A DNA stretch of 33,202 nucleotides from NCBI RefSeq assembly GCF_030150285.1, contig NZ_JASLGE010000001.1, forward strand, positions 1 through 33,202, in the 5' to 3' direction. Origin of the DNA: Pseudomonas sp. (GTDB lineage Bacteria; Pseudomonadota; Gammaproteobacteria; Pseudomonadales; Pseudomonadaceae). The notes under the pieces are model-generated. The model was not told where the DNA came from. It searched no databases and saw nothing but the letters and a program-made list of their open reading frames with translations. Made by a program: the position numbers and the translations under genes. This document shows positions 16,514 to 24,636 of this stretch, piece after piece; position 1 is the first letter of the stretch, and each line of letters starts with the position of its first letter.

Positions 16514-17139
16514 TCGATTAAATTATTGCGCTTGGCAAATTCAGCGAGGTAAACCACTGATTTTATATTCAGTTTGTTTAAGACGCGGGTTTTATAGGTG
16601 CTGACAGTTTTTTCACTCAGGAGCATGGCTTCCGATATTTTTTTGTTGGAAAAACCAGTTACTAAATATTGCAGTGTTCGGAGTTCCCGGTCAGAGAGCG
16701 TCTTAATCAATTGCAGATCACTTTTGCAGCAACTTACCTCGGTCGGCACATCCACCTCAATATCATTTATATAAATGCGTCCGCTCATAACGATATTGAT
16801 GGCTTTGGTCAGAGCATCGACATCTTCGGTTTTTTCAATAAAACCAATCGCTCCCGCCCTGATACAACGGTCTGCGTAAAAGGCAGATCCTTTGGAGGTC
16901 AGTACCAGTACCTTGATGGGCAAGCCCATAATATGCAGGCGTTTGAGTACCTCAAAGCCGTCGAGCTTGGGCATCGACAGGTCAAGCACGATCAAGTGCG
17001 GTCGATGAGATCGGGCCAGATCAAGTGCTGTAACGCCATTGTCGGTTTCAGCAGCAATATGGAAGTTGGCTTGTTCCAATACCGCGCGAACTATTTTTCG
17101 AATGAAGGGGTGGTCGTCTACGATCAGAGCCTTACGCAT
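16510..17139 (-). CDS. BvgA/EvgA-like LuxR-type response regulator
   Basis: 209 residues. The N-terminal receiver has the acidic pair in IVDDHP, phospho-Asp in LIVLDLSMPKLDG (near residue 54) and the switch/lysine region VLTSKG. The C-terminal LuxR/NarL helix-turn-helix (LSDRELRTLQYLVTG ... SEKTVSTYKTRVLNKL) occupies about residues 145-205. An AGGAG site lies six bases before the ATG. It is the partner of the overlapping sensor gene. BvgA-type regulators control adhesins, and Roc-type ones control Cup fimbriae in P. aeruginosa, so the neighbouring fimbrial operon is the likely target (inference). The gene is AT-richer than its surroundings. Confidence 0.93.
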   Translation of the reverse strand: MRKALIVDDHPFIRKIVRAVLEQANFHIAAETDNGVTALDLARSHRPHLIVLDLSMPKLDGFEVLKRLHIMGLPIKVLVLTSKGSAFYADRCIRAGAIGFIEKTEDVDALTKAINIVMSGRIYINDIEVDVPTEVSCCKSDLQLIKTLSDRELRTLQYLVTGFSNKKISEAMLLSEKTVSTYKTRVLNKLNIKSVVYLAEFAKRNNLIE

Positions 17140-17764
17140 GATTACTCCTACAGCATGAAGGTAGCGCTTTGCAGGTCGCTGGCTTTAATCATCAAAAATA
17201 CGGGGGTCAAAGCGCCTTCTGTTTAGTCTTCAGGTATCAGTGTTTTATTCTTATAGGCATGTCTCGCGTGATAGAAAATGACCTCTGACGGCGGCAGTTT
17301 TTATCTGCCGTACCGGAGTGTATGAACGGTTTTGATAAGCAGTCCTGGGAGGTGCCCATAGAGGGGCTTTAATCAGTGCATGCACGTCCGGGTAGTTCAT
17401 CGGCAGCGACGGAGTATCCTTAAGGGTGATTTGCTGGAGTAGCGATCGCGTTATGCTCTATGTCGACTGGCCAATCAACTAATTGAGTGTCGTTCGTCAT
17501 GTCGCTTAACTCCCCATTACGATGGAGCCTGACGATTACCGAGGGCGGGTTGTGGTGGATTATTATTCATGGCCCTGACTCACATTAAGCGCCTCAATGG
17601 ATGCGATCGCAGTGTCAAGTATGTCGTTCATCATTAGTTATAGCGGTAGGAATTTTCTGAAAAATAATATAAAAATAATGTTATCTAATTATTTGATTAA
17701 CAAAGATTTTTTATATTTTCTTGCGGGGAGGTAATTATTCCTACGTTATGGAAGTCAGTGGCGT
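17140..17764. promoter_or_regulatory. Gene-free, AT-rich region upstream of the response regulator
   Basis: About 625 bases with no credible gene on either strand. It contains the promoter side of the regulator-sensor operon, a perfect inverted repeat CGGCAG-7-CTGCCG (17292-17297 with 17305-17310), and a markedly AT-rich block (about 17650-17720). I see no transposase remnant, tRNA or attachment-like repeat. A small RNA or a nucleoid-protein (MvaT/H-NS-type) binding zone is possible but unproven. Confidence 0.55.
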
Positions 17765-17797
17765 GAAAATAAAAAAGCCGTGATCAATGATCACGGC
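17765..17797 (-). terminator. Intrinsic terminator of the mks operon
   Basis: A perfect 9-bp stem (17777-17785 with 17789-17797) lies 29 bases after the mksB stop. On the minus strand it is followed by TTTTTTATTTT. Confidence 0.92.
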
Positions 17798-17825
17798 CTT
17801 AGGTTTAACGCGGAGGCGTTAAGCT

Positions 17826-20660
17826 TCATTCAACTGCGAGTGGGGGAGCCGAAGCCGCCGCGTCGGGCGTTGCCTCGTCATGACGGCGAATGTACTTCCA
17901 ATCGTCCTCATCGATGTAAATCCCGTTGGGGCCACTGCCGCCTTCAAGGTCGATGGCCACATGGGCGCACACTTGCGGTTTTACGCTGGCCAGAATGGGC
18001 ACAAAGCCCAGTTGCAGGCTGGTTTCGAGCAGGGCGGTCTGGTTTTTCTCGTCGATATCGGCCGCTTCGTCGAGGTAGTACGGCAAGCGGATGCGCCCGG
18101 CCAGATCACGGTCCATCAAGTGCAACAACAAATACATGTTGGTCAGCGCCTTGATGGTCATGGTCGTGCCGTTGGACGCAGCGCCGTCGATGTCGGTGTG
18201 AATCACCGGCTGGCCGTTGACCTTGGTGATCTCGAACGCCAGCTCAAACAAGTCCTTGAGGCCCAACTGGTTATGGTTGGCGGCCACCAGTCGCGCCAGG
18301 TACTCCTTGGCTTCTTCGTTCTTGCTGTCCTGCTCGGCGCTTTGGCTGAGGTCGAACACGGATAAGGTTTCGCCTTCTTCGTACTGCCCGGCGCTGTGGA
18401 TAATCTGATCGATATGTTTGAGCGCCTCCTTGTTGGGGGCCAGCACAATACGGAAGCTTTGCAGGTTGGACACCTGCCGTTTGTTGATCTCGCGGTTGAA
18501 CAGCGCCAATTGATGTTCAAGGCTGTCGTAGTCGCTGCGGATGTTGCGCAAGGTCCGGGCGATGTCTGTCACGGCCGCGCGGCGTGCCTTACCCAAGGTC
18601 AGTGCTTCTTCGCTGCGGTGCGCGTAGGCGTTGATCAGCAGGTGCAGGCGGCGCTCCATGTCGTCTTCGCTGTCGAACTTGGCCACGCCTTTCAAACGCA
18701 CTTGCGCATACAGTGCTTCGATCTGGCCGTCGCAGCGCAGCAAACCTTGCCAACTGTCCTGATAGTCATTGAGCAGCGGCAGCAGGTTGTCCATGGCGTC
18801 GTCGACCGGGTCCATGAATGGCGTGCCGAAGGGCAGGTCGGCGGGCAGTAACTGGCGGCGGCGCAGGCTGTCATCCAGGGTGCGTTGTTTGGCTTCCATG
18901 TCGCCAATCTGGCGCCCGACCAGCTGCAATTTGGCCGACAACTGTTGCACGCGCTCAGTGAAGGCGTCGCTTGAGCGCTTCAACTCATCCTGTGCAGCTT
19001 CGGCCTGGGCCAGTTGCTCCAGTTTTTCGTGCTCCTCGGCGCTCAAGGTTTGGGCGCGGCGGAAGTCCTCCAGGGCCTTTTGCGCATCCAGCACCTGCTG
19101 GTACAGCGCCTCGGCTTCGCTTTTGCTGGCGGTGCGGTCGCTGGTCACGGCTTGTTGCGTTTTTAGCTGTTTGAGTTCTTTTTCCAGCCGCTCCTTTTGC
19201 TCGCGCAACGCGGCGCGATCGGCCAGCGCTTGCAGGGCGGGTGGTTCGATGGAACTGAGGTCGATGGACAATCCCGGCGCTTCAAAACGTTCGCCTTTAA
19301 ACCCATCGAGGATCATTTCCAGGGATTTGACCCACGCGTCGCTGTCATCCAACGCAATACCGTGCTCGCCTAGCGGCAAGCTGAACAGCGCGCTGTTAAA
19401 CAGGCGCATGAGGCGTTCTACATCCGGCTGCGAGAATTCTTCGCGCAGGCGGGCATAGCTGTTGTTGTCGGCGTGATCGAGCTGTTGCTTCACCGACTTC
19501 AGGCGTTTTTCCAGGTCGCGCAGGCGTTCGTCCAGGTCTTCGACGCTGAACTGGCGGGACTGCGCAAGGGCACCGGCGAGTTCGTCGTGGGCATCCTTGG
19601 CGGCCAGCAATTGCTGCTCCAGCACTCTTACGTCATCCACCAGCGCAAAGCGATGCTTGAGCACCGACAGCTCGCCCAGCCAGCGCTGGAGTCCAGAGAT
19701 TTCACGTTCCAGGCGCATCAGTTCCTGGGTGCTGCTGCGTTGATCGTTTTGCAGCGCATCCTGCTCGCTGCGGTAGAACTCGGACTGGCTCAGCAGCTCT
19801 TCCTTGCGGGCCCCGGCGTAGTCCTGCCAGGTGCCCAGCAACGAGTCCAGCAAGGGCGACAGGCGATGCAGCTTGCCGCGCAACAGGTCGCGCTGGCGCA
19901 CACCGGCCGCCAATGACTCGACCAAAGGCCCCGCGCCGACCAGTGCGTTGTAATCTTGCTCCATGCGCCGAACATCGCGGAACGCTTCTTCGCACGCAGC
20001 GATGTAATCCACGCTGCCGGAGCGCAGGCTGTGTTCGAACGCATCCAAAAACAACTGCTTGAGTTTGGCGGCGGTGATTTCACGCATGTGCAGCAAGTTG
20101 ATAAACAGCGCGCGGAAGGTTTTAAGGCTTTGTTCGCTGGTGGAGCGCAACGGGATCAGCGTGAGGTCCAGCGGGATGGACGTGTGCCCGCCTACCAGCA
20201 AGCGGCGCAGTTCATCGGGTTTCAGTTCATAGGCTTTGAGACCGTTGCGCTCAAGGTTGTTGAACAGCTCTTTTTGCCGCAGGCAGGTGTCGTCTTTCTG
20301 GTAATGGGCCAGGTCCAGTGTGCCGGCGTAGGCAAAGAACTGATGCCCGAAACCGCCCCCCGGCCCGCGCCCGACCACGCCGATCACGTGGGGGCCGTGG
20401 GGCAGGGAGACTTCAACGAGGATGTAGCTGGTATCTGAGGCGAAGTAAAAGCGCCGCGACTGTTCAAGGCTGTACTTGCCGAAACTCATGTCTGACATGC
20501 GCGCCAGGATCGGAAACTGCAAGGCGTTGATGGAGGCGGATTTACCCAGGTTGTTGGCCCCATACACCGACAGCGGGTGTTCCAGCGGGAACAGGCCCAA
20601 GCTGTAACCGGCGGTATTCAGCAAGGCAAAACGGCGGATGCCGTAACGTTCCTGGCTCAT
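17826..20660 (-). CDS. mksB: MksB, SMC-like ATPase of the MksBEF condensin
   Basis: 944 residues. Walker A lies near residues 34-41 (GANNLGKS), long charged coiled-coil segments fill the middle, and a Walker B-like YYLDEAADID lies near residue 865. MksB is the SMC-type ATPase of the MukBEF-like condensin found in Pseudomonas beside SMC-ScpAB; it compacts DNA and helps chromosome segregation. Its start overlaps the mksE stop by 4 bp. No mksG/JetD-like nuclease gene is next to it, so this looks like the chromosomal MksBEF and not a plasmid-restricting Wadjet system. Confidence 0.92.
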   Translation of the reverse strand: MSQERYGIRRFALLNTAGYSLGLFPLEHPLSVYGANNLGKSASINALQFPILARMSDMSFGKYSLEQSRRFYFASDTSYILVEVSLPHGPHVIGVVGRGPGGGFGHQFFAYAGTLDLAHYQKDDTCLRQKELFNNLERNGLKAYELKPDELRRLLVGGHTSIPLDLTLIPLRSTSEQSLKTFRALFINLLHMREITAAKLKQLFLDAFEHSLRSGSVDYIAACEEAFRDVRRMEQDYNALVGAGPLVESLAAGVRQRDLLRGKLHRLSPLLDSLLGTWQDYAGARKEELLSQSEFYRSEQDALQNDQRSSTQELMRLEREISGLQRWLGELSVLKHRFALVDDVRVLEQQLLAAKDAHDELAGALAQSRQFSVEDLDERLRDLEKRLKSVKQQLDHADNNSYARLREEFSQPDVERLMRLFNSALFSLPLGEHGIALDDSDAWVKSLEMILDGFKGERFEAPGLSIDLSSIEPPALQALADRAALREQKERLEKELKQLKTQQAVTSDRTASKSEAEALYQQVLDAQKALEDFRRAQTLSAEEHEKLEQLAQAEAAQDELKRSSDAFTERVQQLSAKLQLVGRQIGDMEAKQRTLDDSLRRRQLLPADLPFGTPFMDPVDDAMDNLLPLLNDYQDSWQGLLRCDGQIEALYAQVRLKGVAKFDSEDDMERRLHLLINAYAHRSEEALTLGKARRAAVTDIARTLRNIRSDYDSLEHQLALFNREINKRQVSNLQSFRIVLAPNKEALKHIDQIIHSAGQYEEGETLSVFDLSQSAEQDSKNEEAKEYLARLVAANHNQLGLKDLFELAFEITKVNGQPVIHTDIDGAASNGTTMTIKALTNMYLLLHLMDRDLAGRIRLPYYLDEAADIDEKNQTALLETSLQLGFVPILASVKPQVCAHVAIDLEGGSGPNGIYIDEDDWKYIRRHDEATPDAAASAPPLAVE

Positions 20661-21301
20661 GCGTCCATCTCCTGTTGCTCATCGGCAATGGCGCGGGCCA
20701 GCGTGGCGTCTTCGTCGCTGTCATCCACCAGCACCGGCGTCGGTAACGGCAAGATGCTGTGCAGGCTGGCCGCCAGGTCACGGTCTTGCTGCACCGACAG
20801 GCACACATCGAGAAACCGGTGCATGGGCGGCAGAAAGCGGTAAACCCCGTTTTCTTCGCTGGCGAACCCGAGCTGAGTCATGCGGCGCATGATTTTCTCT
20901 TCCAGTTCGTCTTGGGTCGTGACTTCCGCTTGCACGAACAGGTCGCGGTATTTATCCAGCAGGGCGGGCAATTCGTCACGGCCCAGGCTGCCGCCATCGA
21001 GTACGGCAATCGGGTCGCGGCCCTGATCGGCCAGGTGCTCGACGATGATAAAGGTGAACAGCGCCAAGCGTTGAGCGGTCTTGTTGACCTGCGCGGTGGC
21101 GGTGTCGGGCACGAAGTAATAAAAGCCGCGGGTGTCACACACCAGCTCAAAGCCCAGTGCCTTGAAGAGGGTGCGGTACGCGTCCTGGAAGTTCGACAGT
21201 TGCGTGTACAGCTCGGGGTCGCGGCGGCTGATGTGATAGCCCTTGAACAGTTCACGAAAAATCGGTGCCAGTTGGGGCAGTTCAGACAAATCAAGATGCA
21301 T
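20657..21301 (-). CDS. mksE: MksE, condensin accessory subunit
   Basis: 214 residues, soluble, no signal peptide. It starts MHLDLSELPQLAPIFRELF, with helical, leucine-rich segments typical of the MukE/MksE winged-helix family, and has an acidic tail (DDSDEDATLARAIADEQQEMDA). In the complex MksE binds the kleisin-like MksF and bridges to MksB heads (family knowledge). Identification relies on size and position between the MksF- and MksB-like genes. It overlaps mksF by 11 bp and mksB by 4 bp. Confidence 0.9.
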   Translation of the reverse strand: MHLDLSELPQLAPIFRELFKGYHISRRDPELYTQLSNFQDAYRTLFKALGFELVCDTRGFYYFVPDTATAQVNKTAQRLALFTFIIVEHLADQGRDPIAVLDGGSLGRDELPALLDKYRDLFVQAEVTTQDELEEKIMRRMTQLGFASEENGVYRFLPPMHRFLDVCLSVQQDRDLAASLHSILPLPTPVLVDDSDEDATLARAIADEQQEMDA

Positions 21302-22568
21302 GGTGTGGGCTCGCAGTCGGTTCGGCGGTGCCTTCGCGGCGGGACAGCAGGGCGAAGGAGCGCAGGCTCACCTGATGTTCGTGGGTGTGGTAATCGCGGC
21401 GCTCAAGGCGCTCGCGCACGAAGCGTTTTTCGCGGGACAGGCGAGAGAACCAGTACAGCAACTCGTCGGTGTCGCCGTTGGGTTCCTGTTCCAGCAGCCA
21501 GCTCATCAGGTCGGGCAGGGGCAGCGCGTCGCTGCAACGGTCGAGCATTTCTCTGACCGTGCGCGGGGCTTTGGGGGCCTCGCCTCTCTGGTTTTTATGG
21601 GCTTTGGGGAACTGCGCGGGCTTGGGCTCAAACCGGGCCAGGGCGTACACGTAGGCCTCGACCTGGCTGGCGCTGCCCAAAAAGGTACTTTGCGCGCGAG
21701 TGAACATCGGCATGGCGGCTTGCGGCACGGCGTCCAGCCCTTTGCGGCGGATTGCGGCCAGCGCCAGGGCGGCACCGCGCGTGACCGCGTTGTGGCGGCG
21801 CGCCTCTTCGCGCAGCGGCAGCAGCAGTTCGCGGGCATGGCGCAAGGTCAATTGAGCGCTGGTTTGCATTTCAAGGATACGGGCGTGGGTGCGCAACAGC
21901 CTGTCGTCATCCACCAGGTGGCCCAGGCGTTGTTGCTCACCGAGCAAGCGCAGCAGCACCTGCTCGACTTTGCGCACGCCCTGCTCAAAGGCACCGTCAG
22001 CATTGACCAGTTGAATCATTGGCTCGACGTACTCGTCCCAGGTGGCCAGTACTTCGGCGTAACGCTGGCGCAAGGGAATCTGGCGGTCGCTGGTCTTGGC
22101 CCGCTCGGCCACGGCGACCAACGCCTGTTCATCGTTTGCGAGTTTTTTCAGAACATCGCGCACGCGCATGTCCAGCAGCCGTAACTGACGCGCCAGGTCG
22201 TTGCCGTCACGGGTGTCGAAAGCATCCTGAATGTAACCGGCCAAACGCTCCAGATGGTGCAGGTAGGCTTCGATTTCCAGGCACAGGCCCAAGCGGTGCT
22301 CGCGCCTCAGGTAGGCCAGAAAGTCGTGAATCTGGGCATTGAGTTCGAAGCGGTTCGGGCTTTTGGCGACCGGTACCAGAATGTCCAGTCGGATCCAGCT
22401 GTCGAGCACCGAGGTGATGTCCTGTGCGGTGCTGTCTACTTGATGCGCGGCCAGTTGCAGGCGCAATTCGCTGAGGCTCAAGGTGCCTTGGTCGAAGTGT
22501 TCGCACAAAGGCTCAAGGAGCGCCCAGTGTTCGGCGAGGGCACGTAAAACGCGCTTGGGTTCGATCAT
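21291..22568 (-). CDS. mksF: MksF, kleisin-like condensin subunit
   Basis: 425 residues from ATG 22568 (MIEPKRVLRALAEHWALLEP). An open frame runs 111 bases further upstream, but those residues look non-coding (serine/threonine-rich, no conserved start). The protein is mostly helical with an N-terminal winged-helix-like region and an arginine/leucine-rich middle, as in MukF/MksF kleisins that dimerise and recruit the MksE and MksB subunits. It is first in the mksF-mksE-mksB operon and divergent from the psi-like gene. The call comes from family architecture and gene order. Confidence 0.9.
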   Translation of the reverse strand: MIEPKRVLRALAEHWALLEPLCEHFDQGTLSLSELRLQLAAHQVDSTAQDITSVLDSWIRLDILVPVAKSPNRFELNAQIHDFLAYLRREHRLGLCLEIEAYLHHLERLAGYIQDAFDTRDGNDLARQLRLLDMRVRDVLKKLANDEQALVAVAERAKTSDRQIPLRQRYAEVLATWDEYVEPMIQLVNADGAFEQGVRKVEQVLLRLLGEQQRLGHLVDDDRLLRTHARILEMQTSAQLTLRHARELLLPLREEARRHNAVTRGAALALAAIRRKGLDAVPQAAMPMFTRAQSTFLGSASQVEAYVYALARFEPKPAQFPKAHKNQRGEAPKAPRTVREMLDRCSDALPLPDLMSWLLEQEPNGDTDELLYWFSRLSREKRFVRERLERRDYHTHEHQVSLRSFALLSRREGTAEPTASPHHAS

Positions 22569-22747
22569 GGGAGGGCCGGTCGATTGGCAATGAAAGGTCG
22601 CGATTGTACTGCAACGCGTCGTTGAGTCATTACTTGGCGATGGCAGGCCGCGGGCGTCAATCAACCGTTTAGCGATCAACTGCGGGCGAGAAGGGCAGAA
22701 GGGCGGTAGAATCGCCGCTCTCTTCGTTATCCACAGATGGCCGACCC

Positions 22748-23524
22748 TTGTTAGACGAGTCCCGCCGCCGCGCTTACTTGACTGCCATGCAGGTGGTCAA
22801 TTGGTTACCGCGCACTGAATTGCCGTTCGCCGCCCCGTCGCGGCCTGAACTGCTGGTGCTTCCTGAACCGCCCGCAGAGCCGGTGATTGAGCGGCCTGTG
22901 GCCAAACCGACGGCTGCGCCGACGCCGGCGGCCGAACGGCCACGCGTCAATATTCCTCGGCCAACGGTGACCCCGCGCCCGGGCACCCAGCCTGTGGTGA
23001 CGGTCGACGCCGCGCCTGTCGTGGCCAAGGCAGTGCCCTTGCCACCGCCGCGTTTTGCGTTGCAGTTACTGCGTGCCGGGCGCTGTCTGGTGCTGGTGGA
23101 GTTACCCACAGGCAGCGCGTTCCAGAGCCGTGACCCGGCGTATCTGTTGTTGAAAGACATGCTTCGGGCTGCCGGTTTGCCCGACAGCCCGCAAATCATC
23201 GGCGAGCCGGTACGCTGGCCGTTGCTGCGCCGTGGCAACGTTGACCAGGGCCCGGACGCCGCGCAGGAGTTTGTGCAGGGCTTCTTGATGGCGCGTCTGG
23301 AAGAGGCCGAGTGCGCCTGCCTGTGGTTGATTGGCTTGCCCGCAGTGCGGTTTGCCGGTGAGGCCAATGCCGAGTCGTTCAATCGTGAACTTGAAATTGA
23401 AGGGCTGGGTTGCGCCTGGGCGCTGCCGGGCCTGGAACTGTTAATGGAAGAGCCGCACCGCAAAGCGGATGTGTGGCAAGCCATGCGCCGGCTGATGGCG
23501 CGCTGGAAACCAAGCAATGAGTGA
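22748..23524 (+). CDS. DNA polymerase III psi (HolD)-like protein
   Basis: 258 residues if it starts at TTG 22748. The N-terminus (RRRAYLTAMQVVNWLPR) resembles the clamp-loader-binding peptide of E. coli psi (RRDWQLQQLGITQW). A proline/alanine-rich linker (about residues 35-95) leads to a folded C-terminal domain (LQLLRAGRCLVLVELP ...). The gene lies directly before rimI and overlaps it by 8 bp; holD precedes rimI in E. coli too. Psi links chi and SSB to the clamp loader. From memory, the P. aeruginosa psi protein is encoded in the same place. The TTG start lacks a clear Shine-Dalgarno, so the exact start is uncertain. Confidence 0.75.
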   Translation: MLDESRRRAYLTAMQVVNWLPRTELPFAAPSRPELLVLPEPPAEPVIERPVAKPTAAPTPAAERPRVNIPRPTVTPRPGTQPVVTVDAAPVVAKAVPLPPPRFALQLLRAGRCLVLVELPTGSAFQSRDPAYLLLKDMLRAAGLPDSPQIIGEPVRWPLLRRGNVDQGPDAAQEFVQGFLMARLEEAECACLWLIGLPAVRFAGEANAESFNRELEIEGLGCAWALPGLELLMEEPHRKADVWQAMRRLMARWKPSNE

Positions 23525-23969
23525 CGCGGTAAGCTTTCGCCCGATGACCGAGGCGGACCTGGATGCGGTGTTGAAGATCGAATACGCCGCCTTCAGCCAC
23601 CCGTGGACGCGGGGCATCTTTCTTGACGGGCTGGGTAAATACCATATCTGGCTGATGTTTGAAGGGGAGCAGCAAGTGGGTCACGGCGTGGTGCAAATCA
23701 TTCTGGATGAAGCACACCTGCTCAACATCACGGTCAAACCCGAGAGTCAGGGCCGTGGCCTGGGGCTCAAATTGCTCGAGCACCTGATGTCTATTGCCTA
23801 TCAGCACGAGGCCCGCGAGTGCTTCCTGGAACTGCGCGACAGCAACACGGCCGCGTTCAAGTTGTACGAGCGTTATGGTTTTAACGAAATCGGCCGCCGC
23901 CGTGACTACTACCCGGCCGTAGGCGGGCGCGAAGACGCTGTGGTCATGGCCTGCACGCTGGTGGATTAA
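23517..23969 (+). CDS. rimI: RimI, ribosomal protein S18 alanine N-acetyltransferase
   Basis: 150 residues, a single GNAT domain. The acetyl-CoA-binding motif is QGRGLGLKLLEHL (about residues 80-92). A conserved glutamate follows in ECFLELRDSN, and then the RimI-typical FKLYERYGFNEIGRRRDYY. It acetylates the N-terminal alanine of ribosomal protein S18 (family knowledge). It overlaps the psi-like gene by 8 bp, so both are likely co-transcribed. Confidence 0.95.
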   Translation: MSDAVSFRPMTEADLDAVLKIEYAAFSHPWTRGIFLDGLGKYHIWLMFEGEQQVGHGVVQIILDEAHLLNITVKPESQGRGLGLKLLEHLMSIAYQHEARECFLELRDSNTAAFKLYERYGFNEIGRRRDYYPAVGGREDAVVMACTLVD

Positions 23970-24060
23970 CCCACGTTGACCACGCGCTCTTGCAGACGTA
24001 CTGACGCCTGCAAGAGGCGCCGCGCTGTCGCGCAAAGAACTGGGGCCGCACATCAGTTTA

Positions 24061-24296
24061 CGCGTAGGAGCGAGCTTGCTCGCGATCTGTTGATCTTTAA
24101 AAACGGTGCCGCGCTGTCGTTCAGCAATCCTATCCATTGGGCACGCCGCGATCGGCCATCCTTGGCCGTGTCGCGGCTAACCCGGCGTCCTGCCGGGTTA
24201 CCCACTGCGCAAAATCGGTGTGATGCCAGCGTGGTTTAAGGGGGGGGCTTGGATCAAAAGCCAGATCAAAAGATCACGAGCAAGCTCGTTCCTACA
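24061..24296. repeat. REP-bounded repeat unit, copy 1
   Basis: Begins with forward REP core CGCGTAGGAGCGAGC and ends with the inverted core GAGCAAGCTCGTTCCTACA. The interior matches copy 2 in several blocks with small insertions and deletions. Confidence 0.85.
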
Positions 24297-24357
24297 GGTC
24301 TTGTTTCGTGGTCCCGCTGCGTAAAACCGGCGCGAGCCCCGCGTGGTTCAAGGGGCG

Positions 24358-24574
24358 CGCGTAGGAGCGAGCTTGCTCGCGATCTGTTGATCTTTAAAAG
24401 CGGTGCCGGGCTGTTGTTCAGCAATCCTATCCATTGCTGCGGTCACGGCCACTTAAGGTTCCGGCGTCCTGCCGGGTTACCCTCTGCACAAAACTGGTGT
24501 GAGGCCAGCGTGGTTTAAGGGGGGGCTTGGATCAAAAGCCAGATCAAAAGATCACGAGCAAGCTCGTTCCTACA
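24358..24574. repeat. REP-bounded repeat unit, copy 2
   Basis: Same order of blocks as copy 1: forward REP, GTTCAGCAATCCTATCC block, CCGGGTTACCC block, GTGGTTTAAGGGGGG block, inverted REP. It is about 19 bases shorter than copy 1. Confidence 0.85.
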
Positions 24575-24636
24575 AACGCTGCCATTCGTAGGCGCAGCCA
24601 GTCGACGCTCGATTGCTCGCGATCTTTTAACCTACT

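Larger units (their letters stand above)
23970..24636. repeat. Gene-free REP-palindrome cluster with duplicated unit
   Basis: No genuine gene; open frames across it only read the repeats. It holds four REP cores: two forward (24064-24087, 24361-24384), two inverted (24272-24295, 24550-24573), and a degenerate one near 24605-24627. A unit of about 220-235 bases is present twice (24061-24296 and 24358-24574). It shares GTTCAGCAATCCTATCCATTG, GGCGTCCTGCCGGGTTACCC and the block ending at the inverted REP. A hairpin (AACCCGGC-5-GCCGGGTT, about 24178-24198) could end rimI transcripts, but it is over 200 bases from the stop. Confidence 0.88.

Noticed and set aside
13313..17139. Naming the two-component genes rocS1/rocA1 or bvgS/bvgA
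   Set aside because: Domain layout is shared by BvgAS, EvgAS and Roc systems; orthology cannot be settled without alignment, so no symbol is given.
17826..22568. Wadjet-type plasmid defence system
   Set aside because: Only the MksF, MksE and MksB genes are present. No JetD/MksG-like nuclease gene adjoins on either side: a terminator follows mksB, and the psi-like gene is divergent upstream of mksF.
22569..22679. 37-residue N-terminal extension of MksF
   Set aside because: The added residues are low in hydrophobic core, rich in Ser/Thr and unlike a kleisin N-terminus; ATG 22568 begins a proper helical domain.
23976..24518. Two open frames (about 87 and 89 residues) sharing ARRSELARDLL
   Set aside because: The shared peptide is just the translated REP core (GTAGGAGCGAGCTTGCTCGC); both frames come from the repeat unit.
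23970..24636. Possible CRISPR array
   Set aside because: The repeats are inverted REP palindromes in a duplicated unit, not short direct repeats with regular unique spacers, and no cas genes are present.
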